Part shown: positions 17,985 through 27,476 of the stretch, in pieces
How the letters are laid out: every line of letters begins with the position of its first letter
How positions within the stretch are numbered: the stretch's first letter is position 1
Assembly (NCBI GenBank): GCA_043777815.1
Contig: JAYWHH010000005.1
Location: forward strand, 1-64,000
From: JAXMDS01 sp043777815
GTDB lineage: Bacteria > Pseudomonadota > Alphaproteobacteria > Rickettsiales > Rickettsiaceae
DNA length: 64,000 nucleotides
Direction of reading: 5' to 3'
The notes under the pieces: generated by a model
Database searches by the model: none
Told to the model about the DNA's origin: nothing
What the model saw: only the letters and a program-made list of their open reading frames with translations
Made by a program: the position numbers and the translations under genes

Positions 17985-19724
17985 ATGGATAAAAAAAACT
18001 CTGGGAGTGACAATGTCATTGATAAAAATGTCGTAGATAAGATAGCTTCTTATGATTCGTCTGGCATAGGCGCTAATATTGCTAATATTGCAAAGCAAAA
18101 CTTTTCACATGATAGCATGGGCGAAATGAATACATATCTTGATCAAGTAGCAAAAAAATATGATGAAATCAAGTATCGCGATCCTGTAGGATTTTTTGCA
18201 AATACTTCACCGGCTTATTTATTTGGTATTGCAAGATTATTTGGTTTACAGACCAAAAATAAGGTAAGGTATTTAGAAATTGGATGCGGATCAGGTAGCA
18301 ATATAACAACAATTGCACAATCTATGCCAGATTCAGAATTTGTATCAATAGATTTATCTTCCAAATCTATACAAGAAGGTAAAGAATATGCTGCACAACT
18401 AAATTTAAAAAATTTAGAATTTCATGTTCAATCATTTACTGAGATAACAGAAAAAAATCTTGGAAAATTTGATATTATAACTGCTCATGGATTATTTTCT
18501 CATATTAGACCAGAGCTTAGAAATGAATTTTTTAAAAGAGTTAAAGATTGTTTAGCAAAAGATGGTTTATTTTATATAAACTACAATGTTTCTCCAGGGT
18601 GGCATATGGCATCTCCTATCATAGAATGTTTAAACTTAATTACTAAAAACGTATCTGATGAGCAAGAAAAGCAGAATCGTGTTATTTCTTATTTAAAGTC
18701 CGCTAGTGAGATTTTTGCTAATCAAAAAACACCATATGCAATGGCAATGATGCAAGAAATTAATCATTTAATGTCCAAAAGTTATGGATATTTATTTCAT
18801 AATTACTTAGAACAATATTCAATTAATTTTTTAGATATATGTTCGATGAGCAACAATCATGGAATGCAATACTTGAGTGAAACTAATTTAAATATGTTGA
18901 TAGTTAAAGATAGAGTACCAAAAGAAGTTTCAGAATTAGATAATTTACTTCAACAACAATGTTATCTAGACGTTTTCACTGGAAATAGATTTAGAAGTTC
19001 AATTTTTGTAAATGCAGATATTTCAATAAATCGTAATATTACAATTAATTCTATTAAAGAGCCTAATTTATATTTTTTATGTAATTTAAATCCTGTTGGA
19101 GGAAATGATGTTCTTTCTAAAGAAAACATTATTTCTAATAATGAGATTAGATTCAGCTTGGGTAATACTGATCAACAAGTATTTCATACTAATCCAATCA
19201 TCAAGGCATGTTTAGCTGCTATAAGTAAATTTAAATGGCACAGCGTTGATCTTGAAACCGCCGCTAAAAATATTGCTGAAGAATATGAATTTGAAATCGC
19301 TAAAGTAGAAGAAAACTTAAGCTTTCTAATTCAAAACTATCTATTTTCTGGAGTTATACTTCCTATTTACAATCTCAGCTGGAAATATCAAGAAACGATT
19401 GCGCCACAGCCAAAATTGAACAACTTCGCGCTTGTACAACTTAATAAAAATCTAGATTACGTTATTGGCAGTTCATATAATGTAATTCAATTAGATTTGG
19501 TTAGTAAAAATATACTTTTAAATTGCAATGGCAATAATTCTATAAAAAACTTAGAAGACCTATTGCTTGAAGAGTTCAAGAGAGGCAATATATCTTGTAA
19601 CATAGAAAATAAAGAAACTAAGGTTGTTAGGGCTATGACAAATCAAGAAGCTCAAGACACAATTCCTTCATGGGTAACTAATTACCTTACTTTAGCTAAT
19701 TTAAATGGTTTACTTTGTAACTAA
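17985..19724 (+). CDS. SAM-dependent methyltransferase with regulatory domain, PKMT-like protein-lysine methyltransferase
   Basis: 579 residues. A Rossmann-type SAM-binding domain occupies about 60-230: motif I VRYLEIGCGSGSNI, then the acidic motif FVSIDLSS. It is followed by a middle domain and a C-terminal helical part resembling the methyltransferase regulatory domain. This order and length match the rickettsial PKMT1/PKMT2 enzymes that methylate lysines on outer-membrane proteins, the best-known relatives. Assignment to that activity is by resemblance only. It has its own strong promoter at 17924-17952. The DNA encoding the last ~20 residues plus stop is duplicated immediately downstream (see repeat at 19662). 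Confidence 0.75.
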   Translation: MDKKNSGSDNVIDKNVVDKIASYDSSGIGANIANIAKQNFSHDSMGEMNTYLDQVAKKYDEIKYRDPVGFFANTSPAYLFGIARLFGLQTKNKVRYLEIGCGSGSNITTIAQSMPDSEFVSIDLSSKSIQEGKEYAAQLNLKNLEFHVQSFTEITEKNLGKFDIITAHGLFSHIRPELRNEFFKRVKDCLAKDGLFYINYNVSPGWHMASPIIECLNLITKNVSDEQEKQNRVISYLKSASEIFANQKTPYAMAMMQEINHLMSKSYGYLFHNYLEQYSINFLDICSMSNNHGMQYLSETNLNMLIVKDRVPKEVSELDNLLQQQCYLDVFTGNRFRSSIFVNADISINRNITINSIKEPNLYFLCNLNPVGGNDVLSKENIISNNEIRFSLGNTDQQVFHTNPIIKACLAAISKFKWHSVDLETAAKNIAEEYEFEIAKVEENLSFLIQNYLFSGVILPIYNLSWKYQETIAPQPKLNNFALVQLNKNLDYVIGSSYNVIQLDLVSKNILLNCNGNNSIKNLEDLLLEEFKRGNISCNIENKETKVVRAMTNQEAQDTIPSWVTNYLTLANLNGLLCN

Positions 19725-19799
19725 TTGCCTTGATTCCTTCATGGGTAACTAATTATCTTGCTTTAGCTAATTTAAATGGTTTAGTTTATAACTAATTAC
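19662..19799 (+). repeat. Tandem duplication of the methyltransferase gene 3' end
   Basis: The segment starting attccttcatgggtaacta at 19662 recurs at 19733 (unit 71 bp) with only a few changes. The first copy holds the true stop codon; the second lies wholly downstream of it. Confidence 0.9.
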
Positions 19800-19930
19800 A
19801 AATGTTATTATTTTCATTGAAAATTAATGTTAGCATTTATTTCAAATATCACTTAGTTGTAAAATTTATCAATTGAATCTTATTAATATTGCGCTAATTA
19901 TATTTTTATCATATAGCATAACTCTATGCT

Positions 19931-19995
19931 GATCCATATAATAAACTAACATTCATTATCTCTGATCTATATAATAAACTAACATTCATTATCTT
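19931..19995. repeat. Intergenic 33-bp tandem repeat
   Basis: Two copies of gatc(c/t)atataataaact... starting at 19931 and 19964, just upstream of the PNPase-like gene. Confidence 0.85.
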
Positions 19996-20013
19996 GGTAT
20001 AATCTTCAATGGC

Positions 20014-22059
20014 TTGATTTTTGTACAACTTCAAGAAGATTATGGTAATATTCATCTTATATCAAACAACCTCATAGAAATGATAACGGACACGTTCAAA
20101 CTGAACTTGAATCAGAAAAAGATTAATTTTGATTTTTTGTCTTGTATAGTGGGAAAATACGGCTCTATTACAATACAAGTTCAGGAAACTTTTATACATC
20201 TTAGTTTAAACGTACATCAAAAAAGTGAAATTGATTGTTTTAAAGTCCAGGTTAAAGAATATCAAAACAAATCTAACAAACGTGATTATAAACTCGATGA
20301 ATCAGATCTAACGGCGAGACTAATATATAAAGCAATTAAGCCAATAGTTTCTTATCATCTTCCTATAAATATTGATATTTCTATTTTGTCTAATGATAAT
20401 TCAGTTGGTGTAGATATTTTAGGAATATTAGGATGTACATTATTATTGAGTATTGTTAAAATTCCTATAGAAGATGTAGTTGCAAGTTGTAGGGTTATAC
20501 AAAATAAATCTAGTAATGGATTCAAAATAGGAACCAATCTTTCTGATGATGATGATGAATCTAGTATAAATTTTTTACTTGCAGGCAATGATAATTGTTT
20601 TACTTTGTTGGAATGCGAGACTAGAGAAGTGAGAGATAATAACATAATTCAAGCTTTAGAATTTGGAAAAAGACAATTAAGAGAAATTGCTAACAAAATT
20701 AGAAACTTTTTGAATTTTCAACCTTTTATCAAAAAAAGCTCTAAACTAGATTTGGTTATTCAGGAAATGATTGAAGTTTTTTATAAATCTGATAAAATAA
20801 AGCTTCATAGTTATGATGAAATCAAGAGGTTTGTTATATCAACACTTCATCAAGTTTTAAAAAAACAATTTATAGATGTGCATTTTAATCTTATTAACTT
20901 ATTTGAAAATAATATAATGAGTATTGAAAATTTAATAGAGCTATTAGTAAATAAAATACAAAAGTTATCTAAGTTAAGATTTAAAGAATCCAACATTACG
21001 TCCATGAATATCAGTATAGCAAATCAAGCTCATGGCTCTAGTCTTATTACTAGAGAGCACTCTACCGCGCTTAGTTTAGTAAAACTTGCTCCAGTTAATC
21101 AAATGGAAGAATTGGATATGAAAAAAAAGCAATTGCAAAGTAAGTCTAGATGTTTAATTAATATTGATTTACACGATAAGACAAATTTAGAAATGAACAT
21201 AGAATATTCCAATCTAATCAACAAAGCTTTCAAAACTGTTTTACCTCAGAATTTCTCCTATACAATAACATTGCATCAGATTTTATCTGAAGATAATTTC
21301 CAAGATGGAATTGGAGCTACGTCATTAAGCTTGATGGATGCAGGTGTTCCAATTAAAAGCCATATTGGTTGCGTAGCAGCTACAATAATTGATAACAACT
21401 CTGAAGAAAGAGAAATAATGCTAGGGTCAGATTTAAATCATACTGTTTTATACTTGACCGGTACTAAAAATGGCATTACAAGTATGCAGGTTATAAACGA
21501 TAAAACCTTAGATTTATTAACATTACAAAAAGCAATACTTCAAACCTCTAAACATTTAAAAAATGTAGTTGATACTTTGTATAAAAAAATAAATAAACCA
21601 AAAGAGAATCTAAACTCATCTGTAGCTATCATTAAAAATATTCAAGTGCAACCTGAATATCTTGGAAAATTAATTGGAGCTCAGGGTAGGAATATAAAGG
21701 AATTAAGTTTTGAACATAATGTAAAATTTGATGTGAATAGAAATGGTAAAATTGCAATTTGTGGTGAAAAGTTTAATGTAAACAATGTTATTGAAGCAAT
21801 TAAAAAAATAATAACAATAGAACTAGTAGTTCAAGAAACATCCGATAATGAAACCATAAAAGAGCCTCAACAAGATCTGAATTCTATCGAAACAATAGCA
21901 ACAATGCAATCTAAGTCCAATGAACGCTTAAAACCAGTTAATGGGAATGAAAATGATTCATTAAAGAACAAAAAAAATAATAATAAGCAAGTTATTAAAT
22001 CTAATGTGAAAAAAGCGCCAGAGCCCATTATAATAGATAAAAAAACTTTCAATTTTTAA
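20014..22059 (+). CDS. pnp: PNPase-like protein lacking catalytic residues and S1 domain
   Basis: 681 residues, collinear with polynucleotide phosphorylase. First RNase PH-like core: TARLIYKAIKPIVSYHLPI (cf. SRLIDRPIRPLF), INFLLAGNDNCFTLLECE (cf. LDLVVAGT...MVESE). Helical linker, then second core with SLSLMDAGVPIKSHIG (cf. LALMDAGVPI), and a KH domain from ~540 with an intact GxxG loop (LIGAQGRNI). The FFRR/FFKR phosphate motif of core 1, the EIGHG block of core 2 and the metal-binding aspartates of the GDMDFK region are all replaced (here LGSDLNHTVLYLTG). The S1 domain is missing; a Lys/Asn-rich tail ends the protein. Start is TTG at 20014, since no in-frame ATG fits before residue ~23. Predicted RNA-binding but not phosphorolytic. 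Confidence 0.8.
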   Translation: MIFVQLQEDYGNIHLISNNLIEMITDTFKLNLNQKKINFDFLSCIVGKYGSITIQVQETFIHLSLNVHQKSEIDCFKVQVKEYQNKSNKRDYKLDESDLTARLIYKAIKPIVSYHLPINIDISILSNDNSVGVDILGILGCTLLLSIVKIPIEDVVASCRVIQNKSSNGFKIGTNLSDDDDESSINFLLAGNDNCFTLLECETREVRDNNIIQALEFGKRQLREIANKIRNFLNFQPFIKKSSKLDLVIQEMIEVFYKSDKIKLHSYDEIKRFVISTLHQVLKKQFIDVHFNLINLFENNIMSIENLIELLVNKIQKLSKLRFKESNITSMNISIANQAHGSSLITREHSTALSLVKLAPVNQMEELDMKKKQLQSKSRCLINIDLHDKTNLEMNIEYSNLINKAFKTVLPQNFSYTITLHQILSEDNFQDGIGATSLSLMDAGVPIKSHIGCVAATIIDNNSEEREIMLGSDLNHTVLYLTGTKNGITSMQVINDKTLDLLTLQKAILQTSKHLKNVVDTLYKKINKPKENLNSSVAIIKNIQVQPEYLGKLIGAQGRNIKELSFEHNVKFDVNRNGKIAICGEKFNVNNVIEAIKKIITIELVVQETSDNETIKEPQQDLNSIETIATMQSKSNERLKPVNGNENDSLKNKKNNNKQVIKSNVKKAPEPIIIDKKTFNF

Positions 22060-22063
22060 CTTA

Positions 22064-23167
22064 TTATTCTTCTGTATTATTTGTAACGTATAATTTTGCA
22101 CAAAATCCAAATAAAACTAAAGTGCTAACTAGTGTAGTTCCTCCGTATGAAAAAAAAGGCAATGGTATACCAACTACTGGCAATAAACTCATTACCATGC
22201 CAATATTGATGAAGCAATGCAGAAAAAATAGACTACCTAAGCCTACTATAGTTAAGCTATGTATCTTATTGTGAGTTTTCATTGACATAAACCATAATAT
22301 ACATGTTATAGCGCAATAGAATGCAATCAAGACTATTGAAGCAAATAGTCCAAATTCTTCCGCAAAGCTAGCAAAGATAAAATCGGTATGATTTTCAGGC
22401 AGAAAACCCAATTGAGATTGACTTCCCATTTGAAATCCAGCTCCAAATTTTCCACCAGATCCTATAGCAATTTGTGACTGATATATGTTGTATCCCGAGT
22501 TCATCTTATCGTCATTGAACATAAAAATTAAAATCCTCTTTTTTTGATACTCATGTAAACTTAACCATCCAAATGGTAAAGTAAAAACAAGGTAACTGAT
22601 CATTCTAAATATCAAGTATGATGGGATATTTGACATTAATATAATTATTCCACTTGTCATAAATATAATTATTCCAGTTCCAAGATCTGGCTGTTTAACT
22701 ATAAAAGCAATTGGAAGCAATGTTAAAATGATAGGAAGTATTAGTTTTCTAAAAGAATCAACTCTACGATTATCACCAAACCAACGAGATAATACAAGTA
22801 TCAATATTATTTTGCTACTTTCAGAAGGTTGGAATTTTAATCCAAATAAATTGATCCATCGTGTTGCACCCATAGCATTATGCCCAAAGAATTGCACATG
22901 TCCCAACATAAGTAAATTGATGATGTAAAGCACATAAGCGTACCTATATACCATTTGCAAATTTACTATAAATACCACTAAAGATATGCTTAAGCCTACG
23001 GTTATATTGAGTATTTGTTTATAAAAAAAATCTTTCCCACCCGAAGAATACAGGGCAACTAAACCCATACCAAGTACAATTAGTAAAAATAAATATAAAA
23101 TTATAACTAAGTTTAGCTTAGTTTTTTTTACAGTATCTAATTTAATTAGAGATTTTAATAGATTCAT
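22064..23167 (-). CDS. rodA: Rod shape-determining SEDS glycosyltransferase RodA
   Basis: A 367-residue polytopic SEDS protein, a peptidoglycan polymerase of the elongation complex. Diagnostic RodA blocks: FGLKFQPSESSKIILILVL, VKQPDLGTGIIIF, SGYNIYQSQIAIGSGGKFGAG, FLPENHTDFIFASFAEEFG and LPFFSYGGTT. The QSQIAIGSGG and NHTDFIF wording separates it from FtsW. Convergent with the PNPase-like gene (stops 4 bp apart) and last in the run idi-murF, hda, rodA. Confidence 0.94.
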   Translation of the reverse strand: MNLLKSLIKLDTVKKTKLNLVIILYLFLLIVLGMGLVALYSSGGKDFFYKQILNITVGLSISLVVFIVNLQMVYRYAYVLYIINLLMLGHVQFFGHNAMGATRWINLFGLKFQPSESSKIILILVLSRWFGDNRRVDSFRKLILPIILTLLPIAFIVKQPDLGTGIIIFMTSGIIILMSNIPSYLIFRMISYLVFTLPFGWLSLHEYQKKRILIFMFNDDKMNSGYNIYQSQIAIGSGGKFGAGFQMGSQSQLGFLPENHTDFIFASFAEEFGLFASIVLIAFYCAITCILWFMSMKTHNKIHSLTIVGLGSLFFLHCFINIGMVMSLLPVVGIPLPFFSYGGTTLVSTLVLFGFCAKLYVTNNTEE

Positions 23168-23350
23168 TTTTGATTATTTTACATGCTGTAATAAGGAAAA
23201 TATATTTATCTTAAAAAAATATGTATGTACGTTATTAATTTTAATAAGCAATCATATTTTGTGCTTTCTAATTGCAAATAACATCATAAAAATTTTACTT
23301 CAAAAAAAGTTCGCCACCATCAAATTTTTTATATAGAGAAATTTATTATT

Positions 23351-24076
23351 TTAATAACGCGGCTCTAAAGAGTTTGAATAGAACTTTTGTAAAAAAGGAA
23401 TAGAAATGTTGGTTTTATTGATCAAGGAACATTGATTTATATCTTCTAATATAACTCTTACAATCTCAAAATCTGAAGGCATCCTATAAGTAATGTAATT
23501 TAAAGTATTTAAACTAACATTTATGTCTCTAATAGTAAAATACTTCATAATCATAGTCTTTAAAGCTATCAAATCTGGAGCAAGAATACTAACTCTTTTA
23601 ATGGCATTTAACCTAGAAGATAAATCTATAGTTCTAAATTTTAATGGCCAGAAAGATGTTGTAAGAAGATATTGATATTTGCTATTTATCATAGTTTCTA
23701 ATATATAAAAAAGTTGATCTTCTTGAAAGAAGTCAATATTTTCTAAAAAACAATCAGTATTTGTTATTTTATTAATTAAATGATCCAAGGACCTGGCATT
23801 CAGATTCAAAGTCTTTTTTTGATGAAATATATGATGAAATGGTTCATTTAAATTAGCAGCTCCAATTCTTTTTTGCCAAAGTTTACATAAATATGTTTTA
23901 CCAGAAAACCTACCGCCGTATATCAAAAGCAAATTTGCAAAAGGTTTATATCCGATATCTACCATATTTATTGCTTCAAATGCAGATTTATTATAATCAT
24001 TAACTACAAATGATGCTTCAGAATAATTCTCGTAGTATTCAATATCAAAGATCATTTGATCTAATTTACTAATCAT
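23351..24076 (-). CDS. hda: Hda/DnaA-like AAA+ ATPase domain protein
   Basis: 241 residues, resembling the alphaproteobacterial HdaA/DnaA-ATPase proteins that control replication initiation by inactivating DnaA. A P-loop GGRFSGKTYLCKLW lies near residue 55-68; a Walker B-like CFLENIDFF follows. The sensor/lid region includes PLKFRTIDLSSRL and a C-terminal helical domain (YITYRMPSDFEIVRVILEDI), as in DnaA domain IIIb. There is no DnaA DNA-binding domain IV. Walker B lacks the usual DD pair, so ATP hydrolysis may be weak. Its ATG overlaps the idi-murF stop (ATGA), implying translational coupling. Confidence 0.8.
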   Translation of the reverse strand: MISKLDQMIFDIEYYENYSEASFVVNDYNKSAFEAINMVDIGYKPFANLLLIYGGRFSGKTYLCKLWQKRIGAANLNEPFHHIFHQKKTLNLNARSLDHLINKITNTDCFLENIDFFQEDQLFYILETMINSKYQYLLTTSFWPLKFRTIDLSSRLNAIKRVSILAPDLIALKTMIMKYFTIRDINVSLNTLNYITYRMPSDFEIVRVILEDINQCSLINKTNISIPFLQKFYSNSLEPRY

Positions 24077-26406
24077 GTAATATTACATAATTTATGTAAG
24101 CCAATTGCATTAGATCCTTTAATTAAAATTAAATTTTCTTTTTTAAAAACATTATTTAATTTCAAATAATTTACTAAATCTTCACAGTTACTGAAATATA
24201 GAAGATTAGCTTTAATTGATGCCTTTAAAAGATGGTAATATAAACATTTAATAAATGTACCGCACAAAATTATTAAATCAAATTTGGTTTCTAGACCATC
24301 TAGAATAGAGAGATGAAATTTTTCTGTAAAGCTTCCCAGCTCTAACATATCGCCTAAAATTACGACCCTGTTCAATTCCCGTTCTGCACTTAAAGAAGTA
24401 CTGGTTGGCTTGTTTATATTGTCTAATATTTTAGCAAATTGCACAAAATTTTCTAAAGCAGAATTCATACTTGTTGGATTGGCATTATAAGAATCATTAA
24501 AAATTACACATCTTGTACCAAAAAAAGATTCTTGATATAAAACATTTCCACGTCCATTTTCCAATGAATATTTAGATATTAAGAACTCTATACGCTCATT
24601 TGTTAAATCTTGTGGACCATAAAAAACTGCATAAAATAATATTCCACACATAAGTGTTTCGAATACATGCTTAGGCATATACTGACATACAATACTATAA
24701 GTTTTATCAAAAATTGATAATTTAACTCTAATTTTTATTTTATTTACGCAATCGTTTGTGAGTTGTGAGTACTGATCTCCTGAATAAAACATCTCAAATT
24801 CTTCTAATTTACAATCGAATGACTCTTTTTTTAATTTTCTTTCGTGATTGTGAAGTGACACATTGTTTTCTTTATTGTCTTTGTATGATTTAATACCACT
24901 GACGCCAAAAACATTAACATCAAATTTTTTTGCATAAGAAATCATTAAATTATAGCTAGAGCAATTAGATAAAATAGTAACTTTTGGCTTATATTCAAAA
25001 ATTTCAGCTTTAGCTTTTGCTATGTTTGATATAGAGTTAAAATGTTCAATATGAGCCTCAGTTATGGGTGTAACTATTGCGTAATTGGGCCTCAAAATGC
25101 TTGATAAAAATTTAATTTCTCCATAATGGTTCATGCCCATTTCTAATGCATTTAATTGATTGTTTGGAAGGTTAATTAAATTAATAGGAACGCCTATGTG
25201 ATTGTTTTGATTTTTAATATTTGTAGAAGCTAATAAGCAATCTGAAAAGAATCTTTTCAAAGAAGTTTTTCCAACACTACCAGTAATACCTACAAAAGTT
25301 TGATGATTTTTTATAAATCTTTTGTATCTCGCAAATTCAATCATAAATTCATACGTATCTTTTACATATATTATGGTAATTTGTGTTTCACTAGATTCAT
25401 TTAGGTATTTTTCAGCATCCAAAGGTAAGTGATCTAATATCATGTATCTAACGCCTTTTTTTAGAGCCTCTAGAGTATATTTGTGCCCATCCACACTTTG
25501 TAAATCATCTATTTGTCCTCTTAATGGTATGAATACTTTATCATGAGAAGCTTCTCTTGAGTCGTATACAAAATAATGATCACTAAAATGATCAATAACA
25601 GCATTTATTATGCTTAATATTTTAGGCATAATAGGTTTTTTATCAACATTTATGGTTTCATCAGGCAATTTAATTTTATTAATATGGCGGTAGAAACATA
25701 ATTTTGAAACATAAAAACCCATCTCAAACCATGGTGTAATTTGTGATTTTTCTAAATTTATATTTAATTTTTCAGCTATGATTGCTTCTTTATTTGAGGC
25801 GCATTGATTGGTTAAATTGTGCGATTTGCAACTTATATATATGTTATTTTTTAATACAGAAAGCGGAATATTTATGCACAAATCAACTTTTATAGTGCCA
25901 TTTTTAGAATTGAAGCTTACTGATGAAATTTCACTAATTAGACTATTAAATTCATTCAATTTCACTAGCCCAAGCTCCTCAATTTCATTAGGATTGAAAT
26001 TGATAATGTCACATTTTGAGCTATCAATTAATCCGACAAAAACATGACAAATTTCATTTTCTTTAACACCATTTAAAGTAACAGAGTATCTATATTGTCC
26101 CATTTGAATTAAATCAATATCATGTAGATTTAACTCATGCTTTAGGTGTCTTAAGCTTACCTGCAAGTAAGTTTCGTTTTCTTGAGGATGTCCACATACA
26201 GCATTTGACCAGTAGTTAGGCCAAGCTTGTTTTAAAGATGATCTTTTTTGTATTAGCATTTCACCATTGGGAGTTACTAAAAATACAGAGATACCTCTAT
26301 GCAATTCAGTATTTTCGTTATGACTTTCTAATTTGTCTTTATAGCAAATAATTTCATCATTTTCTGTTACTATAGTAATTACTTTAGACTCATTTTCCTT
26401 GGTCAT
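24073..26406 (-). CDS. idi-murF: Fusion of type I isopentenyl-diphosphate isomerase and MurF ligase
   Basis: One continuous frame of 777 codons from ATG 26406 (a TTG three codons upstream also fits). Residues ~1-240 are a type I IPP isomerase: a His pair (SHNENTELHRG), KQAWPNYWSNAVCGHPQ with catalytic Cys and metal His, GVKENEICHVF with the catalytic and metal Glu, and the closing ITPWFEMGFYVSKL; all key residues are kept. From ~262 on it is MurF, adding D-Ala-D-Ala to UDP-MurNAc-tripeptide: FVYDSREASHDKVFIPLRG, P-loop VGITGSVGKTSLK, NNHIGVPINL, LEMGMNHYGEI, FNDSYNANPTSMNSALE. Isomerase output feeds undecaprenyl phosphate, the lipid carrier for the MurF-derived precursor. I know of no other such fusion. 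Overlaps hda by 4 bp. Confidence 0.93.
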   Translation of the reverse strand: MTKENESKVITIVTENDEIICYKDKLESHNENTELHRGISVFLVTPNGEMLIQKRSSLKQAWPNYWSNAVCGHPQENETYLQVSLRHLKHELNLHDIDLIQMGQYRYSVTLNGVKENEICHVFVGLIDSSKCDIINFNPNEIEELGLVKLNEFNSLISEISSVSFNSKNGTIKVDLCINIPLSVLKNNIYISCKSHNLTNQCASNKEAIIAEKLNINLEKSQITPWFEMGFYVSKLCFYRHINKIKLPDETINVDKKPIMPKILSIINAVIDHFSDHYFVYDSREASHDKVFIPLRGQIDDLQSVDGHKYTLEALKKGVRYMILDHLPLDAEKYLNESSETQITIIYVKDTYEFMIEFARYKRFIKNHQTFVGITGSVGKTSLKRFFSDCLLASTNIKNQNNHIGVPINLINLPNNQLNALEMGMNHYGEIKFLSSILRPNYAIVTPITEAHIEHFNSISNIAKAKAEIFEYKPKVTILSNCSSYNLMISYAKKFDVNVFGVSGIKSYKDNKENNVSLHNHERKLKKESFDCKLEEFEMFYSGDQYSQLTNDCVNKIKIRVKLSIFDKTYSIVCQYMPKHVFETLMCGILFYAVFYGPQDLTNERIEFLISKYSLENGRGNVLYQESFFGTRCVIFNDSYNANPTSMNSALENFVQFAKILDNINKPTSTSLSAERELNRVVILGDMLELGSFTEKFHLSILDGLETKFDLIILCGTFIKCLYYHLLKASIKANLLYFSNCEDLVNYLKLNNVFKKENLILIKGSNAIGLHKLCNIT

Positions 26407-26424
26407 AAATAACAAAGATTCAAT

Positions 26425-26476
26425 ATGATTATCATATCAAATTATTCAAAATGATTATCATATCAAATTATTCAAA
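26425..26476. repeat. Intergenic 26-bp tandem repeat
   Basis: Two nearly perfect copies of atgattatcatatcaaatta... at 26425 and 26451, directly upstream of idi-murF on its promoter side. Confidence 0.85.
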
Positions 26477-26565
26477 TAACTATTTATATTGGCTTAACAA
26501 TTTTTTGCTATATGGGGCTTTAAAACATTATTTAATAAATAAAATAACTTAAGTGGACAAATATT

Positions 26566-27129
26566 TTAAGCTTTTATTAAAAAGCTAATCATTTCTTTTA
26601 CCCCCATTCTATGCTTGGCGCTAGTAAATTTATATTTAAAATCCCCTATTTGACTCAATCCACTTTCTATTATCTTAGATTCAACCTGTTTGGATTTATC
26701 TAATTTTGTAAATACAATCATATACTCTAATCCAAAACCTTGTAAAAATCTAATCATATGTATATCATTTTCTTTAAAGCCTACCTTTGAATCAATCAAA
26801 ACTAAACACAAATGTATTTCAAATTCAGAAAAATATTGATATAAAAATTTATCCCATTCATTTCTAGTTTCAGTAGAAACACTTGCGTATCCATAACCTG
26901 GCATATCTACTAAAATGAACTTATTATAGAAATTAAAAAAGTTTAGTGTTTTAGTACACCCAGGTGTTTTCGAGGTTTTAGCTATCTTATGATGAGCCAA
27001 GGCATTGATTAAACTGGATTTTCCTACATTAGAACGCCCAACTATCACTATATTTTTTATATTAATTCTAGGAACTTGGGCAATAGTATTGCATGATTTG
27101 ATGAAATATGCTTCATTTGATTTGAACAT
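26566..27129 (-). CDS. engB: Ribosome biogenesis GTPase EngB (YsxC/YihA)
   Basis: 187 residues, the small TRAFAC GTPase needed for large-subunit assembly. All G motifs are visible: G1 GRSNVGKSSLINAL, G2 TSKTPGCTKT, G3 LVDMPGYGYA, G4 FTKLDKS, G5 TSAKHRMG. Length is normal for the family. Divergent from the small gene at 27189 with 59 bp between starts. Confidence 0.96.
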   Translation of the reverse strand: MFKSNEAYFIKSCNTIAQVPRINIKNIVIVGRSNVGKSSLINALAHHKIAKTSKTPGCTKTLNFFNFYNKFILVDMPGYGYASVSTETRNEWDKFLYQYFSEFEIHLCLVLIDSKVGFKENDIHMIRFLQGFGLEYMIVFTKLDKSKQVESKIIESGLSQIGDFKYKFTSAKHRMGVKEMISFLIKA

Positions 27130-27188
27130 TTGAATTCATTAGATTAGTTAATATATAATTATTAGCGTAATTATAAATTTATGAGAAA

Positions 27189-27416
27189 ATGTCCAAGTCC
27201 AAGGTCATAGCTAAAACAGCTTCAAAAAATAATCCAGCGGGTCGTAGTGTTACCAGAAAATATCTACTTAAAGGAAAAGAAATTCGTCCAGTAAAAATAA
27301 TAGCTGAAAAAATTATACAAGGTGCATTTTATATAGATAATGATCAACTGGTTACAGATAATGTTGGAGCACCATTGCCATGGAAGTTAGCAGCTTCAAT
27401 GTGTTCATTAAATTAA
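27189..27416 (+). CDS. Small conserved-looking protein of unknown function
   Basis: 75 residues, basic N-terminal third (MSKSKVIAKTASKNNPAGRSVTRKYLLKGKE), then a compact segment IRPVKIIAEKIIQGAFYIDN and LVTDNVGAPLPWKLA. No signal peptide or membrane segment. Codon use and base composition match its neighbours. The ordered C-terminal half and an ATG close behind the divergent engB promoter region make it a likely real gene. It sits 60 bp upstream of tsaE on the same strand and may be co-transcribed. I do not recognise the family. Confidence 0.6.
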   Translation: MSKSKVIAKTASKNNPAGRSVTRKYLLKGKEIRPVKIIAEKIIQGAFYIDNDQLVTDNVGAPLPWKLAASMCSLN

Positions 27417-27476
27417 AATTTTTTTACAAAATTTTTAATGGTACGCTGTAATTGATTGACGCTAACTTTAATATAT

